52,585 nucleotides of DNA from Knufia peltigerae (lineage: Eukaryota > Ascomycota > Eurotiomycetes > Chaetothyriales > Trichomeriaceae), in the NCBI GenBank assembly GCA_030247855.1, contig JAPDRN010000190.1:1-52585 (forward strand), in the 5' to 3' direction. Of this stretch, positions 1 to 7,359 are shown piece after piece. How positions within the stretch are numbered: the stretch's first letter is position 1; each line of letters starts with the position of its first letter. The position numbers and the translations under genes were made by a program. The notes under the pieces were generated by a model. The model worked only from the letters and a program-made list of their open reading frames with translations. It did no database searches and was not told the DNA's origin.

Positions 1-5
1 TGTGG

Positions 6-332
6 CTACGCCGTGATCACGGTGAACTGTTGCGGCGTACGCCACGCAACGCGGAGGTAGGCGCCCTGCAGCAAGCCGCCATCGCGAAAGTGTTCGAACA
101 CGTCGGCCGGGCACCACTCTCTGCCCGCCGAGAAGGCGACACCGAGATCACGCAACCGGATGAAGACCGCGGCCTTGGCTGCATCGTCGGCGACAGACAG
201 GGTGAGGGTGTCTGCCTTGACAGCGGTGAAGCCCAGCGCCTGCAGCGGGGCCCGCGGGCGGCCGTTCAACAGCATCACCTTGATGCAGTTGCCGTCGGCC
301 TGCCTCACGTAGGCGTCGATGTGCGTTTCCAT
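6..332 (-). CDS. hypothetical protein, 108 aa
   Basis: A small soluble protein with no recognised family. It has no signal peptide or membrane segment. The frame stays open upstream to 362, but the first ten residues of that longer version look non-coding. The ATG at 332 gives a natural N-terminus beginning METHIDAY and is preferred. The stop codon lies at 6-8, so the gene is complete although it touches the window edge. Its neighbour on the other strand is divergent. No function is proposed. Confidence 0.6.
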   Translation of the reverse strand: METHIDAYVRQADGNCIKVMLLNGRPRAPLQALGFTAVKADTLTLSVADDAAKAAVFIRLRDLGVAFSAGREWCPADVFEHFRDGGLLQGAYLRVAWRTPQQFTVITA

Positions 333-473
333 TGGTGGATTGTAGAGGCAACGCGACCCCACTTGCAGCGTGCTGCTGGTCGATCATTTGAGGCCTGGCC
401 ATGACACTGCTAGCCTGCGGATGTGCGGCCTGCAGAGGCTCGCCATCCACACACTTCACGGAGGAAGCAGTCG

Positions 474-1403
474 ATGGTCCACTCACCGATGCAATGGAGG
501 CATGGGCCCGTTGCTGCAGCGCTGGCGTTGCTGCTGGCCACTCCGATGCAGGTTCGAGCCGGCAACGAAGGCCCCTTCTTCAGCGCACTCGAGCGCTATG
601 GTGCCGATGACTTCAGCGGGTGTGTGCGCCTACTGGATGACCTGCTGCAACGTGGAGGCCATTTTCCCGAGGGTGGCGAACTGCTGCTGGTTGAATGCAC
701 GGCAGCGGCCGGCGACCTGGGAAAAGCGATGGACCATGTGGCCACGCTGCTTCCCAGCGGCAGGCTGTCGGCCGATGACCTGCTGCACAAGGATCGGCCA
801 GGATTGAATGCGCTGCGCAACGGCCCGGCGTGGCCGGACATGCGCAAGCGCGTGCTGGCCGCCGAGCAGCAGCGCCTCGCATTGCTGGACGCGCCCCTGC
901 GCAGTGAACTGCTGGAGCGCGCCGAGCGCGACCAGGCGGCACAGCATGTGGCTGTCGACGCTGGCGGTGGCGAGGCATTCAAAGCGACAGCTCCAGTGAT
1001 CAAGGCCAACGCCGATTGGCTGAAATCGGTGGTAGCCGACAAGGGTTGGCCGACGTATGCCCTGGTCGGACATGATGGTGCCAAAGCCGCGTGGCTGCTG
1101 GTCCAGCACGCCGATCATGATCCCGTATTCCAGGCCGATATGTTGCCGTTGATCGAAAAGGCCGCCAAAGCCGGAGAAGCTGATCCCGCCGATCTGGCAC
1201 TGCTGACTGACCGCGTGCTGCTGGCGCAGGGCAAGCCGCAGCGCTATGGCAGCCAGTTCACACAGGCCGATGATGGCGCGATGGAACTGCGCCCCACCGA
1301 AGACATGGAAGGCCTGGATGCGCGTCGCGAGGCCGTGGGGCTGCAGCCACTGGCGCAGTACAAGGCCACGCTTTCAGAGATGTATGGCAAGCCGGTCCGA
1401 TAG
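474..1403 (+). CDS. DUF6624-type secreted protein
   Basis: Protein of 309 aa with an N-terminal signal peptide (hydrophobic stretch VAAALALLLATP, likely cleaved after VRA). The C-terminal half resembles the DUF6624 family: a GWPTYALVG motif, then a QHADHDPVFQ segment and a Q..YGSQ motif near the end. The biochemical role of this family is unknown to me. The frame is open from 423, but GGAGG at about 460-464 sits 9-10 nt before the ATG at 474, which decides the start. The gene stands alone between divergent and convergent neighbours. Confidence 0.8.
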   Translation: MVHSPMQWRHGPVAAALALLLATPMQVRAGNEGPFFSALERYGADDFSGCVRLLDDLLQRGGHFPEGGELLLVECTAAAGDLGKAMDHVATLLPSGRLSADDLLHKDRPGLNALRNGPAWPDMRKRVLAAEQQRLALLDAPLRSELLERAERDQAAQHVAVDAGGGEAFKATAPVIKANADWLKSVVADKGWPTYALVGHDGAKAAWLLVQHADHDPVFQADMLPLIEKAAKAGEADPADLALLTDRVLLAQGKPQRYGSQFTQADDGAMELRPTEDMEGLDARREAVGLQPLAQYKATLSEMYGKPVR

Positions 1404-1421
1404 CACGGCGCTTGCCGAGGC

Positions 1422-1790
1422 TTAGTCCCGGTCGCTCCACACCGCCAACACATAGCCGTCCAGATCGCGGAAGTGGAAGCGACGGCCGCCGGGGAAGGCG
1501 AACACGGCCTGCACGATTTCGCCGCCGGCGGCGAGGATGCGCTGCTGTGCATCTGCCAGATCCGAACAGTAGAGAATCACCAGCGCGCCTCCCGTGGCTG
1601 TCACCGCCTCGTCAGCGACGAACCCCCCTTTGAGACGACCATCATCGAACTCGGTATAGGCCGGGCCGTAGTCGGTGAAGGACCAGCCGAAGACCTGTCC
1701 ATAGAACTGCTTGCTGCGGGCGATGTCGGCGACGTTGAATTCGATGTTGTCGATGCGGCGTTCGGCAGTGGTGGTGTCTGCGTGGCTCAT
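1422..1790 (-). CDS. VOC-family (glyoxalase/bleomycin-resistance fold) protein
   Basis: Single VOC domain of 122 aa. It shows the typical opening IDNIEFNVADIARSKQFY, a central glycine-rich stretch and the closing FHFRDLDGYVLAVW. Members bind a metal ion and act as lyases, dioxygenases or binding proteins; the substrate cannot be read from sequence. It lies directly downstream, on the same strand, of the AraC-type regulator at 1860-2636 with a gap of about 70 bp, so co-transcription is possible. Confidence 0.85.
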   Translation of the reverse strand: MSHADTTTAERRIDNIEFNVADIARSKQFYGQVFGWSFTDYGPAYTEFDDGRLKGGFVADEAVTATGGALVILYCSDLADAQQRILAAGGEIVQAVFAFPGGRRFHFRDLDGYVLAVWSDRD

Positions 1791-1859
1791 GGTGCGGCTC
1801 CGTGGTTGGAGCGCACAGCATCGATCAGGGTTGAGCCGGCGTCTTGAACGAAACGGCCA

Positions 1860-2636
1860 TCAACGTCCCCATTGCTGGCGCAACGCACTGGCCGTCAGGC
1901 CGGCAAGCTCGCGGGACTCGCGGCTGAGGTGCGCCTGATCGGCATAGCCCGCCTCTGCGGCCAGCATCGCCAGACTGTGCGCGGGTTGGGTCTGGCTGCA
2001 GCGCAGGAACCGCTGCAGGCGCAGGATCCGCTCCAGCGACTTTGCGCCGTAACCGAACTGCGCTTGGCTGAAGCGACGCAAGGTGCGCGGGCTCATCGCC
2101 AGGTGTTCGGCGAGTGCATCGAGGCTGGCATCGCCTCTGGCAGCATGCGCGAACAGCACATGCGCACGTCGGGTGTGTTCGTCCGCCACGGCCGCAGGCA
2201 TGTTCTGTTGCAGGCAATCGGCCAGGCGTTGCAGACGCTGCTCAGGCGCGGCATCACCAATCGTGGCCGCAGCCTGCGTTGCCCATCGGGCATTGAATTC
2301 AATCAGCAGCACGGCCTGACCGACGATGTCGGACAAGTCGATGCCAAGCGCAGCCGATGCCTGCCCGGGCCGAAAACGCGCGCCCAACACCTGCGCACCG
2401 GGCGCCAGTTGCGGGTGTGCGGCGGTCCGGTCCGGCCCCACCACGAACAGCGCGCCATCACGCCAAAGGATATCCACGCAGCCATCCGGCAGCACGGTGA
2501 TGCTGCCGCTGGCGTCGGCCGACAACTGGCTCTGCCAGAGCTGGCCGAACTGGCCACGCAGTGATGCAGGCGCCAGGTGTTCCTGGTAGGCCGTGCCGGT
2601 GCCAGCAAGTGGAGATTCGGTGGAGGGACGGTCCAT
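1860..2636 (-). CDS. AraC-family transcriptional regulator
   Basis: Regulator of 258 aa. The N-terminal half contains ITVLPDGCVDILWRDG, typical of the DUF6597 sensor domain found in many AraC-like proteins. The C-terminal 100 aa form the two-helix-turn-helix AraC domain (AMSPRTLRRFSQAQFGYGAK, then GYADQAHLSRE). The open frame extends to 3206, but that part overlaps another gene. The ATG at 2636 is followed directly by the protein's natural N-terminus. It may control the VOC gene immediately downstream. Confidence 0.85.
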   Translation of the reverse strand: MDRPSTESPLAGTGTAYQEHLAPASLRGQFGQLWQSQLSADASGSITVLPDGCVDILWRDGALFVVGPDRTAAHPQLAPGAQVLGARFRPGQASAALGIDLSDIVGQAVLLIEFNARWATQAAATIGDAAPEQRLQRLADCLQQNMPAAVADEHTRRAHVLFAHAARGDASLDALAEHLAMSPRTLRRFSQAQFGYGAKSLERILRLQRFLRCSQTQPAHSLAMLAAEAGYADQAHLSRESRELAGLTASALRQQWGR

Positions 2637-2734
2637 GTCGCATTGTGCCGCGACAGCGCACGCCGTGGTGACGGAACGTACCCTGGCATCGCTCGTCAGG
2701 GTCGCTGGCGGTAGCAACCCTGCAGAATGGGCTG

Positions 2735-3064
2735 TCAGGGCGCCGAAGCGTTGCACTGCAGCGGCATGGTGAACTGCCACCGCTTGCATTTGCCAAATCG
2801 ACTGCGGCCGTCGCACACCCGCTCGATCTCGCCGTTTAGTTCGGCGGTTGCCAGGCCCCACGTCGCGCATTGGCGTGTGGCGGTTTGTTCGGCGGCTTGG
2901 CGATTGGCTGTCGTCAGCTCCTGCTCCTTGCTTACGAGGGTCAGCACCACTTTGCCTTCGGTACGGCTGGCGCCCTTCAGGTTCCACTCGGCGTTGGGCC
3001 GAGCCTGCACGGTTCCCAACAGCAGCATTGCCGCCACCACGGCGATTACCTTCGTCTTCATCAT
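2735..3064 (-). CDS. small secreted cysteine-containing protein
   Basis: About 109 aa. The N-terminus MMKTKVIAVVAAMLLLGTVQA is a clear signal peptide. The mature part has four cysteines (TRQCATW, RVCDG, GKCKRW, LQCNA), suggesting two disulfides in the periplasm. An AGGAAGGG ribosome-binding site at about 3066-3075 precedes two adjacent ATG codons, at 3064 and 3061; either could be used. I do not recognise the family. Confidence 0.7.
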   Translation of the reverse strand: MMKTKVIAVVAAMLLLGTVQARPNAEWNLKGASRTEGKVVLTLVSKEQELTTANRQAAEQTATRQCATWGLATAELNGEIERVCDGRSRFGKCKRWQFTMPLQCNASAP

Positions 3065-3149
3065 GTCCCTTCCTTGATCGTGATTGCGCTGGAATCCGCC
3101 GCGCCATCTCATGCGGGACTGCGCGGCGGCCCTGCACTCTACCCGATCC

Positions 3150-3182
3150 AAAAAAGAGAAGCCCGGCACGAGGCCGGGCTTC
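3150..3182 (-). terminator. Rho-independent terminator of the Ax21-family gene
   Basis: On the minus strand a 10-bp GC-rich stem (GAAGCCCGGC / GCCGGGCTTC) with a 5-nt loop is followed by TCTTTTTT. It lies about 60 nt downstream of the stop codon at 3240. Confidence 0.85.
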
Positions 3183-3239
3183 ACTGGCGTATGGGAGAGA
3201 GGTCACACGCCAGTTACACGCACTAACGACAGGCGTTTG

Positions 3240-3815
3240 TTACCAGCTGAAGCGCGGGCCCACGAACCACTCGCGGTCGCCGGCCTTGGCCAGCTTCACT
3301 TCGCCACTCAGGCCCCAGTTCTGGTTGAACTTGGCGGTGGCGCCGACGCGGCCGTAGAACTCGCCGTCCGGGTTGATACCGTGCTTCTTGCTGTAATCCT
3401 CGTAACCGGCCAGCGCATAGCCTTCCAGGTACGGGTTGAACGCGGTGCGCACGCCCACTTCAGTGGAGTAGCCGTTGAAGTCCAGGCCGTGCTTCATATC
3501 AAACTTCTGGTACGCAACACGAGCCACCAGGTCGGTGTTCGGTGCGATGCCGTAGTTGTAGCCGGCACCGATGCGCCACTGGGCGACATCATTCTTGAAG
3601 GTGTCGGTTTCCTGCTTGCTGTAATCACCGAAGACGTGGAAGTTCGGGTGCACGGCAACCGAGCCCTTCACGCCCCAGCCATCAGCGTCGCCGCCCTTGG
3701 CATCGGTGTTCACGTAGCCGCCTTCAACGTAGTTGTACGACAGGCCATCGGCAGCCGATGCGGCGAACGGCAGCGCGGCCAACAGACCCAGGGCAAGCAG
3801 CGAATTCTTGATCAT
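3240..3815 (-). CDS. Ax21-family outer-membrane beta-barrel protein
   Basis: Protein of 191 aa with signal peptide MIKNSLLALGLLAALPFAASA. The mature part begins DGLSYNYVEGGYV and consists of alternating amphipathic strands ending in FVGPRFSW, a terminal aromatic residue as in many outer-membrane barrels. This matches the Ax21 family of Xanthomonas and Stenotrophomonas. Claims that Ax21 is a secreted quorum signal were disputed and partly withdrawn; an outer-membrane or vesicle protein is the safer reading. The genus has several paralogues, so no symbol is given. A 13-bp inverted repeat sits in the upstream leader. Confidence 0.88.
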   Translation of the reverse strand: MIKNSLLALGLLAALPFAASAADGLSYNYVEGGYVNTDAKGGDADGWGVKGSVAVHPNFHVFGDYSKQETDTFKNDVAQWRIGAGYNYGIAPNTDLVARVAYQKFDMKHGLDFNGYSTEVGVRTAFNPYLEGYALAGYEDYSKKHGINPDGEFYGRVGATAKFNQNWGLSGEVKLAKAGDREWFVGPRFSW

Positions 3816-3844
3816 CGGGATACACCTTTCATTATTTTGGTTTC

Positions 3845-3887
3845 GTCGAACGCCCCTCGGGAGGGGGAGAGAGAAGGGGCGTTCGAC
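3845..3887 (-). promoter_or_regulatory. perfect 13-bp inverted repeat in the leader of the Ax21-family gene
   Basis: Arms GTCGAACGCCCCT (3845-3857) and AGGGGCGTTCGAC (3875-3887) are perfect complements around a 17-nt purine/pyrimidine-biased loop. The repeat ends about 30 nt upstream of the start codon. It could be a 5' untranslated hairpin stabilising the mRNA or an operator. No U-tract follows it on either strand. Confidence 0.6.
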
Positions 3888-4013
3888 AGGTGTGAATTAT
3901 CCGTTTGTTGATGAAATCGGCCCTGAATATTGAACTGACCAGTACATGAATGAGGTTCCTGTTCAGGGAACTCTCGATACGCCATCAGCAGAGCGCTACA
4001 TGGTTTTTCAAAA

Positions 4014-4236
4014 AATCCTTATATCCACAAGGATTCTTCGTACGTTCTGTTTCTTTTCAAAGAAATCCTGACTTTCTTGAGGATTTTTCGGGAGTCGAGC
4101 ATCTTTCTAAAGAAATCCTCACGATGATAAGGATTCTAGTGAAAGCAATGGGATTCGACGCAAAATCCTTTCGATCATCAGGATTCAAGGGTATAGACTG
4201 CCGCTGGATACAGAAAGTCACCCGCTCATGAGGATT
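4014..4236 (+). promoter_or_regulatory. phased operator array upstream of hipBA
   Basis: Four copies of AATCCT-N10-AGGATT lie at 4014-4035, 4064-4085, 4114-4135 and 4164-4185, exactly 50 bp apart. A fifth, decayed unit keeps AGAAA at 4212-4216 and the right half AGGATT at 4231-4236, shifted by 1 bp. E. coli HipB binds TATCC-N8-GGATA; the half-site is similar here but the spacing is 4 bp longer. The region is AT-rich compared with its surroundings. A possible -10 (TATAGA, 4192-4197) lies just after site 4. The last half-site overlaps the hipB ribosome-binding site. Confidence 0.85.
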
Positions 4237-4241
4237 TCCCC

Positions 4242-4505
4242 TTGAAGATCAGGTTGGAGAACGCTGAAGCACTGGGGCCACTGGTCAGGGCTGCGCGCAA
4301 GCACCAAGGCCTCCGCCAGGACGCAACTGCAGAGGGCATCGGTGTCAGCGAGAATTTCCTGGCCAAGATCGAGCGCGGCGGCACCACGGTGCAATGGGGC
4401 AAGCTGTTCACCGTGCTCCATGAGCTGGGACTGCATGTCGAAATCGACGTCCCGGAAGAGGCGATGGCCGCCCCGGACAAGCGTCGCAAGAAGACATCCC
4501 GATGA
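4242..4505 (+). CDS. hipB: HipB-like antitoxin, XRE-family DNA-binding protein
   Basis: Protein of 87 aa with a helix-turn-helix domain at about residues 8-65 (VRAARKHQGLRQDATAEGIG, then SENFLAKIERGG) and a basic tail. The size and the hipA gene downstream identify it as the HipB antitoxin, which should bind and neutralise HipA and repress its own promoter. The start is TTG at 4242: the AGGA at 4231-4234 has good spacing, and the upstream ATG at 4228 is out of frame and stops at once. The stop overlaps the hipA start (ATGA), indicating translational coupling. Confidence 0.88.
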   Translation: MKIRLENAEALGPLVRAARKHQGLRQDATAEGIGVSENFLAKIERGGTTVQWGKLFTVLHELGLHVEIDVPEEAMAAPDKRRKKTSR

Positions 4506-5875
4506 GCGCCTCCCACATCGATCTCAAGGATGTTGTGAAGGTGACCACGCTGCCTGGGCTCCACTATCCGCGCCAACTGCAAGTCAGCATTGACGACACA
4601 CCGGTAGGCGTCCTAGCCGAGGCCGCCAATCTCTGGCGCTTCACCTACTCATCCCAGTGGCTGACCAACGCGAGCGCCTTCTCGCTGGCGCCCGCGTTGC
4701 CGCTGCAGGACACCGCGATCATCGATGGCGGCAGCGAGCGCCCCGTGCAGTGGTACTTCGACAATCTTTTGCCAGAAGAGCAGCAGCGCATGCTGATGGC
4801 AACGGACGCCCACCTGGACAGTGCCGATGCCTTCGCACTGCTGAAGCACTACGGCGCAGAGTCTGCGGGCTCACTTACGCTGCTGCCACCCGGTCAGACC
4901 CTCCCCCCAAGCGGTCTTGCGGACCTCCCCGATGCGGAGCTCTCACAACGCATCCAGGGGTTGCCCCATACATCCTTGGCCGCAGGTGCCGCCAAGCGCA
5001 TGTCGCTGGCCGGCGCCCAGCACAAGCTGGCAATCATCGAGCGCGCGGGACACATCTACCAACCGCTGGGCACCCAGCCCTCGAGCCATATTCTCAAGCC
5101 AGACAGCACCAGCGCGGGTTACCCGCACAGCGTGGCCAATGAATGGTTCGTGATGCGCCTTGCGCAGCGCATGGGCCTGCTGGTTCCGCATGTGGAACGG
5201 CGCTACGTGCCGGAGCCGGTCTTCATCATCGAGCGCTTTGATCGTGTCATCACCCCCAGCGCCATTCATCGCCGGCACGCGATCGATGCATGCCAGCTGC
5301 TGAACCTGGCCGGCAGCTTCAAGTACGCGCTTGGCAGCATCGAGACATTGGCCGCTATCGTCCAGCAGTGCAGAAGCAAGCTGAGAACACGCATGCGGCT
5401 GTTCGACTGGCTGGTCTTCAATGTACTCACCGGCAACAACGATGCCCACCTGAAGAACCTGAGCTTCTTGGTCGACAATGCGGGCATCGAGCTGGCGCCG
5501 CACTATGACCTGCTCTCCACCGCATGCTATGAGAGCGGCGCCTACGAGGGTGAGGGCGCCCGCTGGCCCGAGAGTTCGGAGTTGGCATGGCCCATTCTCG
5601 GCATTAGGCATTTCCGCGACATGCGCTTCCAGCATCTGGTGGAAGCAGGGGAAGCGTTGGGCCTGACACGACAGGCAGCCACCAGGCAGTTGATGCGACA
5701 GCTTCAGCACATTGCCGGCGAAGCCCGGTCGCTGTATGAGCAAACACAGAGAGAGAACGAGCAATGGCTGCACCGATTCGACATCGGTGCAACCGTGGAG
5801 GGCGAAGCGCGGTTCCTGCGTACGCTGACGCACGTGATCATCAATGAAATGGTCGGACAGCTTGCACCGGCGTGA
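4502..5875 (+). CDS. hipA: HipA-like serine/threonine kinase toxin
   Basis: Protein of 457 aa with the full HipA kinase fold. Key segments are SLAGAQHKL (168-176, the loop whose serine is autophosphorylated in E. coli HipA), HILKP with the ATP-binding lysine (K199), FIIERFDR (241-248), the catalytic NNDAHLKN (D314) and the metal-binding HYDLL (D336). All expected catalytic residues are present, so the kinase looks intact. E. coli HipA phosphorylates glutamyl-tRNA synthetase and halts growth; the target here is unknown. It overlaps hipB by 4 nt. Confidence 0.9.
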   Translation: MSASHIDLKDVVKVTTLPGLHYPRQLQVSIDDTPVGVLAEAANLWRFTYSSQWLTNASAFSLAPALPLQDTAIIDGGSERPVQWYFDNLLPEEQQRMLMATDAHLDSADAFALLKHYGAESAGSLTLLPPGQTLPPSGLADLPDAELSQRIQGLPHTSLAAGAAKRMSLAGAQHKLAIIERAGHIYQPLGTQPSSHILKPDSTSAGYPHSVANEWFVMRLAQRMGLLVPHVERRYVPEPVFIIERFDRVITPSAIHRRHAIDACQLLNLAGSFKYALGSIETLAAIVQQCRSKLRTRMRLFDWLVFNVLTGNNDAHLKNLSFLVDNAGIELAPHYDLLSTACYESGAYEGEGARWPESSELAWPILGIRHFRDMRFQHLVEAGEALGLTRQAATRQLMRQLQHIAGEARSLYEQTQRENEQWLHRFDIGATVEGEARFLRTLTHVIINEMVGQLAPA

Positions 5876-5965
5876 GGTGGAAATCAGGACCGGATACCAG
5901 TGCCGACAACGCTGGCCCCGCCCTCGTGTTGCGCCATGATCATCTGCCCCCATGAGAGGAACAGC

Positions 5966-6067
5966 ATGAGTCGGCTTCAGGCTGATGAATTGGAGAGATC
6001 GAAGTGGCACAAGGACATCAACCGGTGCAGCAGAGCTCGCTTGTTCCCGCTTGTTAAGGTTTGCTGA
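5966..6067 (+). CDS. possible 33-aa small protein
   Basis: A short frame begins at an ATG preceded by AGAGGAACAGC, a fair ribosome-binding site. It reads MSRLQADELERSKWHKDINR and ends in a basic, cysteine-containing tail. It lies in the 305-bp gap between hipA and the lipoprotein gene, which otherwise shows nothing but a TATATT (6145-6150) that might be a -10 for the lipoprotein. There is no recognised homology, and it may be chance. Confidence 0.2.
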   Translation: MSRLQADELERSKWHKDINRCSRARLFPLVKVC

Positions 6068-6180
6068 TTGCCCGACCTTCACAGCACATCCACGTCTTCC
6101 AACTGCAGCTGAAAGCACTTCGCAGCGGCGGGAACAAACGCCGCTATATTCCAGACTCCCCAGACGAAGGAGGGAGTGGA

Positions 6181-6450
6181 ATGTTCCTGACCAAGCAGCA
6201 AATCAACGCGGCACGTGCCGTCACCGTAGCCATCGTTGCTACCGTAAGCCTCGGTGCTTGCGCCACCTACAAAGATGAGTTCGCATCGATCAATTCACGT
6301 CTCGACCAGCTCGACGTGAAGGTGCAGGGCGCGGCGCAGAGCGCCGAATCCGCCAACCAGTCTGCACAGCAGGCCAACCAGCGTCTGGATCAGATCGAAG
6401 GCCGCGTCCAGCAGCTCGAAAGGGTCCCGGGCCGCAAGCCGCGCGGGTAA
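6181..6450 (+). CDS. Lpp/OprI-like alanine-zipper lipoprotein
   Basis: Protein of 89 aa. A signal peptide ends in the lipobox SLGAC, then a coiled coil of about 50 residues with alanine/leucine heptads (INSRLDQLDVKVQ, QSAQQANQRLDQIE). This resembles Braun-type lipoproteins that tie the outer membrane to peptidoglycan. E. coli Lpp ends in the lysine used for attachment; this one ends GRKPRG, with lysine third from the end among the last four residues. The open frame extends upstream, but GGAGGGAGTGGA sits directly before the ATG at 6181. A strong terminator follows and an L,D-transpeptidase gene is next. Confidence 0.85.
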   Translation: MFLTKQQINAARAVTVAIVATVSLGACATYKDEFASINSRLDQLDVKVQGAAQSAESANQSAQQANQRLDQIEGRVQQLERVPGRKPRG

Positions 6451-6486
6451 CCGCTCTCCCACCCACTTTGATGAACGCTTGAACCA

Positions 6487-6521
6487 GACACCAGTGGCCT
6501 TCGCCGGCCACTGGTGTCTTT
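6487..6521 (+). terminator. Rho-independent terminator of the Lpp-like gene
   Basis: A perfect 13-bp stem, GACACCAGTGGCC (6487-6499) and GGCCACTGGTGTC (6506-6518), with a 6-nt loop is followed by TTTC. The right arm contains a GTG codon (6514) that would be the nominal start of the next open frame, which argues against that start. Confidence 0.85.
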
Positions 6522-6555
6522 CAGCCTCTCGGTCGTCATCCGAAGGAGCCGTCCC

Positions 6556-7308
6556 ATTCGTACGTACTCATTCCCTGCACGCCGGGCCGTATCGGCCACG
6601 CTGGCCATCGCGCTGGCATTGGCAGGCACCAGCGTGGCCAGTGCCAAGAATGCCAAGGAAGCACAAGAGGCACCTGCTGCAGAAGCGGCGAACGCCGCCG
6701 ATGAACTTCCGCAGGGCCAGGAAGTATCCGAGACGGTGATTGAACTGGCCGGCTGGGTCGTGGCCAGCAAGGACAACCAGGGCTATCCGTTCGCAATCAT
6801 GGACAAGGCTGCTGCGCAGGTCCTGGTCTTCGGCGGTGACGGCAAGCTGCGCGGCGCAGCGCCGGCGTTGTTTGGTTCGGCCATTGGTGATCACTCAGCG
6901 CCCGGCGTCGCCAAGCTCGCGCTGAGCGCGATTCCAGGCCACGACCGCACCACCCCGGCTGGCCGTTTCATTGGCGGCTATGGCCCGTCCGAGGACGCCG
7001 GACGCGTGCTGTGGGTGGACTACGATTCGGCTGTCTCGATGCACCCGCTTCCACCCGGCACCCCGAAAGAGAAGCGCAGCGAACGACTGGCATCCGCCAC
7101 ACCGGACGACAACCGTGTCACCCACGGCTGCATCAACGTCTCACCCGCGTTTTATGAGCAGATCGTCCATTCCACATTCGAGAAGGGCGGCGTGTTCTAC
7201 GTGCTGCCGGACAAGGACTCGATCGAAGAAACGTTCCCGGAGTTCGCGCAGAATCGCGCGGCTGCGAAGGACGTGGATGAAAAAGGCGAGCGGCACGCCC
7301 GCAAGTGA
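6556..7308 (+). CDS. L,D-transpeptidase (YkuD-type), probable ATT start
   Basis: About 250 aa from the proposed start. A typical signal peptide follows (ARRAVSATLAIALALAGTSV, cleavage near ASA). The catalytic region has SMHPLPPG and THGCINVSP, matching the H...S/THGC.N signature of L,D-transpeptidases with nucleophile Cys at about 192. The only upstream GTG in frame (6514) lies inside the previous gene's terminator and has no ribosome-binding site. AAGGAG at 6543-6548 is exactly 7 nt before the ATT at 6556, giving Met-RTYSFPARR. No ATG in frame precedes the signal peptide. It may cross-link peptidoglycan or attach the neighbouring lipoprotein. Confidence 0.85.
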   Translation: MRTYSFPARRAVSATLAIALALAGTSVASAKNAKEAQEAPAAEAANAADELPQGQEVSETVIELAGWVVASKDNQGYPFAIMDKAAAQVLVFGGDGKLRGAAPALFGSAIGDHSAPGVAKLALSAIPGHDRTTPAGRFIGGYGPSEDAGRVLWVDYDSAVSMHPLPPGTPKEKRSERLASATPDDNRVTHGCINVSPAFYEQIVHSTFEKGGVFYVLPDKDSIEETFPEFAQNRAAAKDVDEKGERHARK

Positions 7309-7359
7309 TGGGCACGGCGGCCTATTGGCTCTGCTCCGCGGCGCAGTGAGGTGAGTTCC

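Noticed and set aside
6514..6555. GTG at 6514 as start of the L,D-transpeptidase
   Set aside because: It lies in the right arm of a perfect terminator hairpin, has no ribosome-binding site, and adds residues before a signal peptide that is complete without them.
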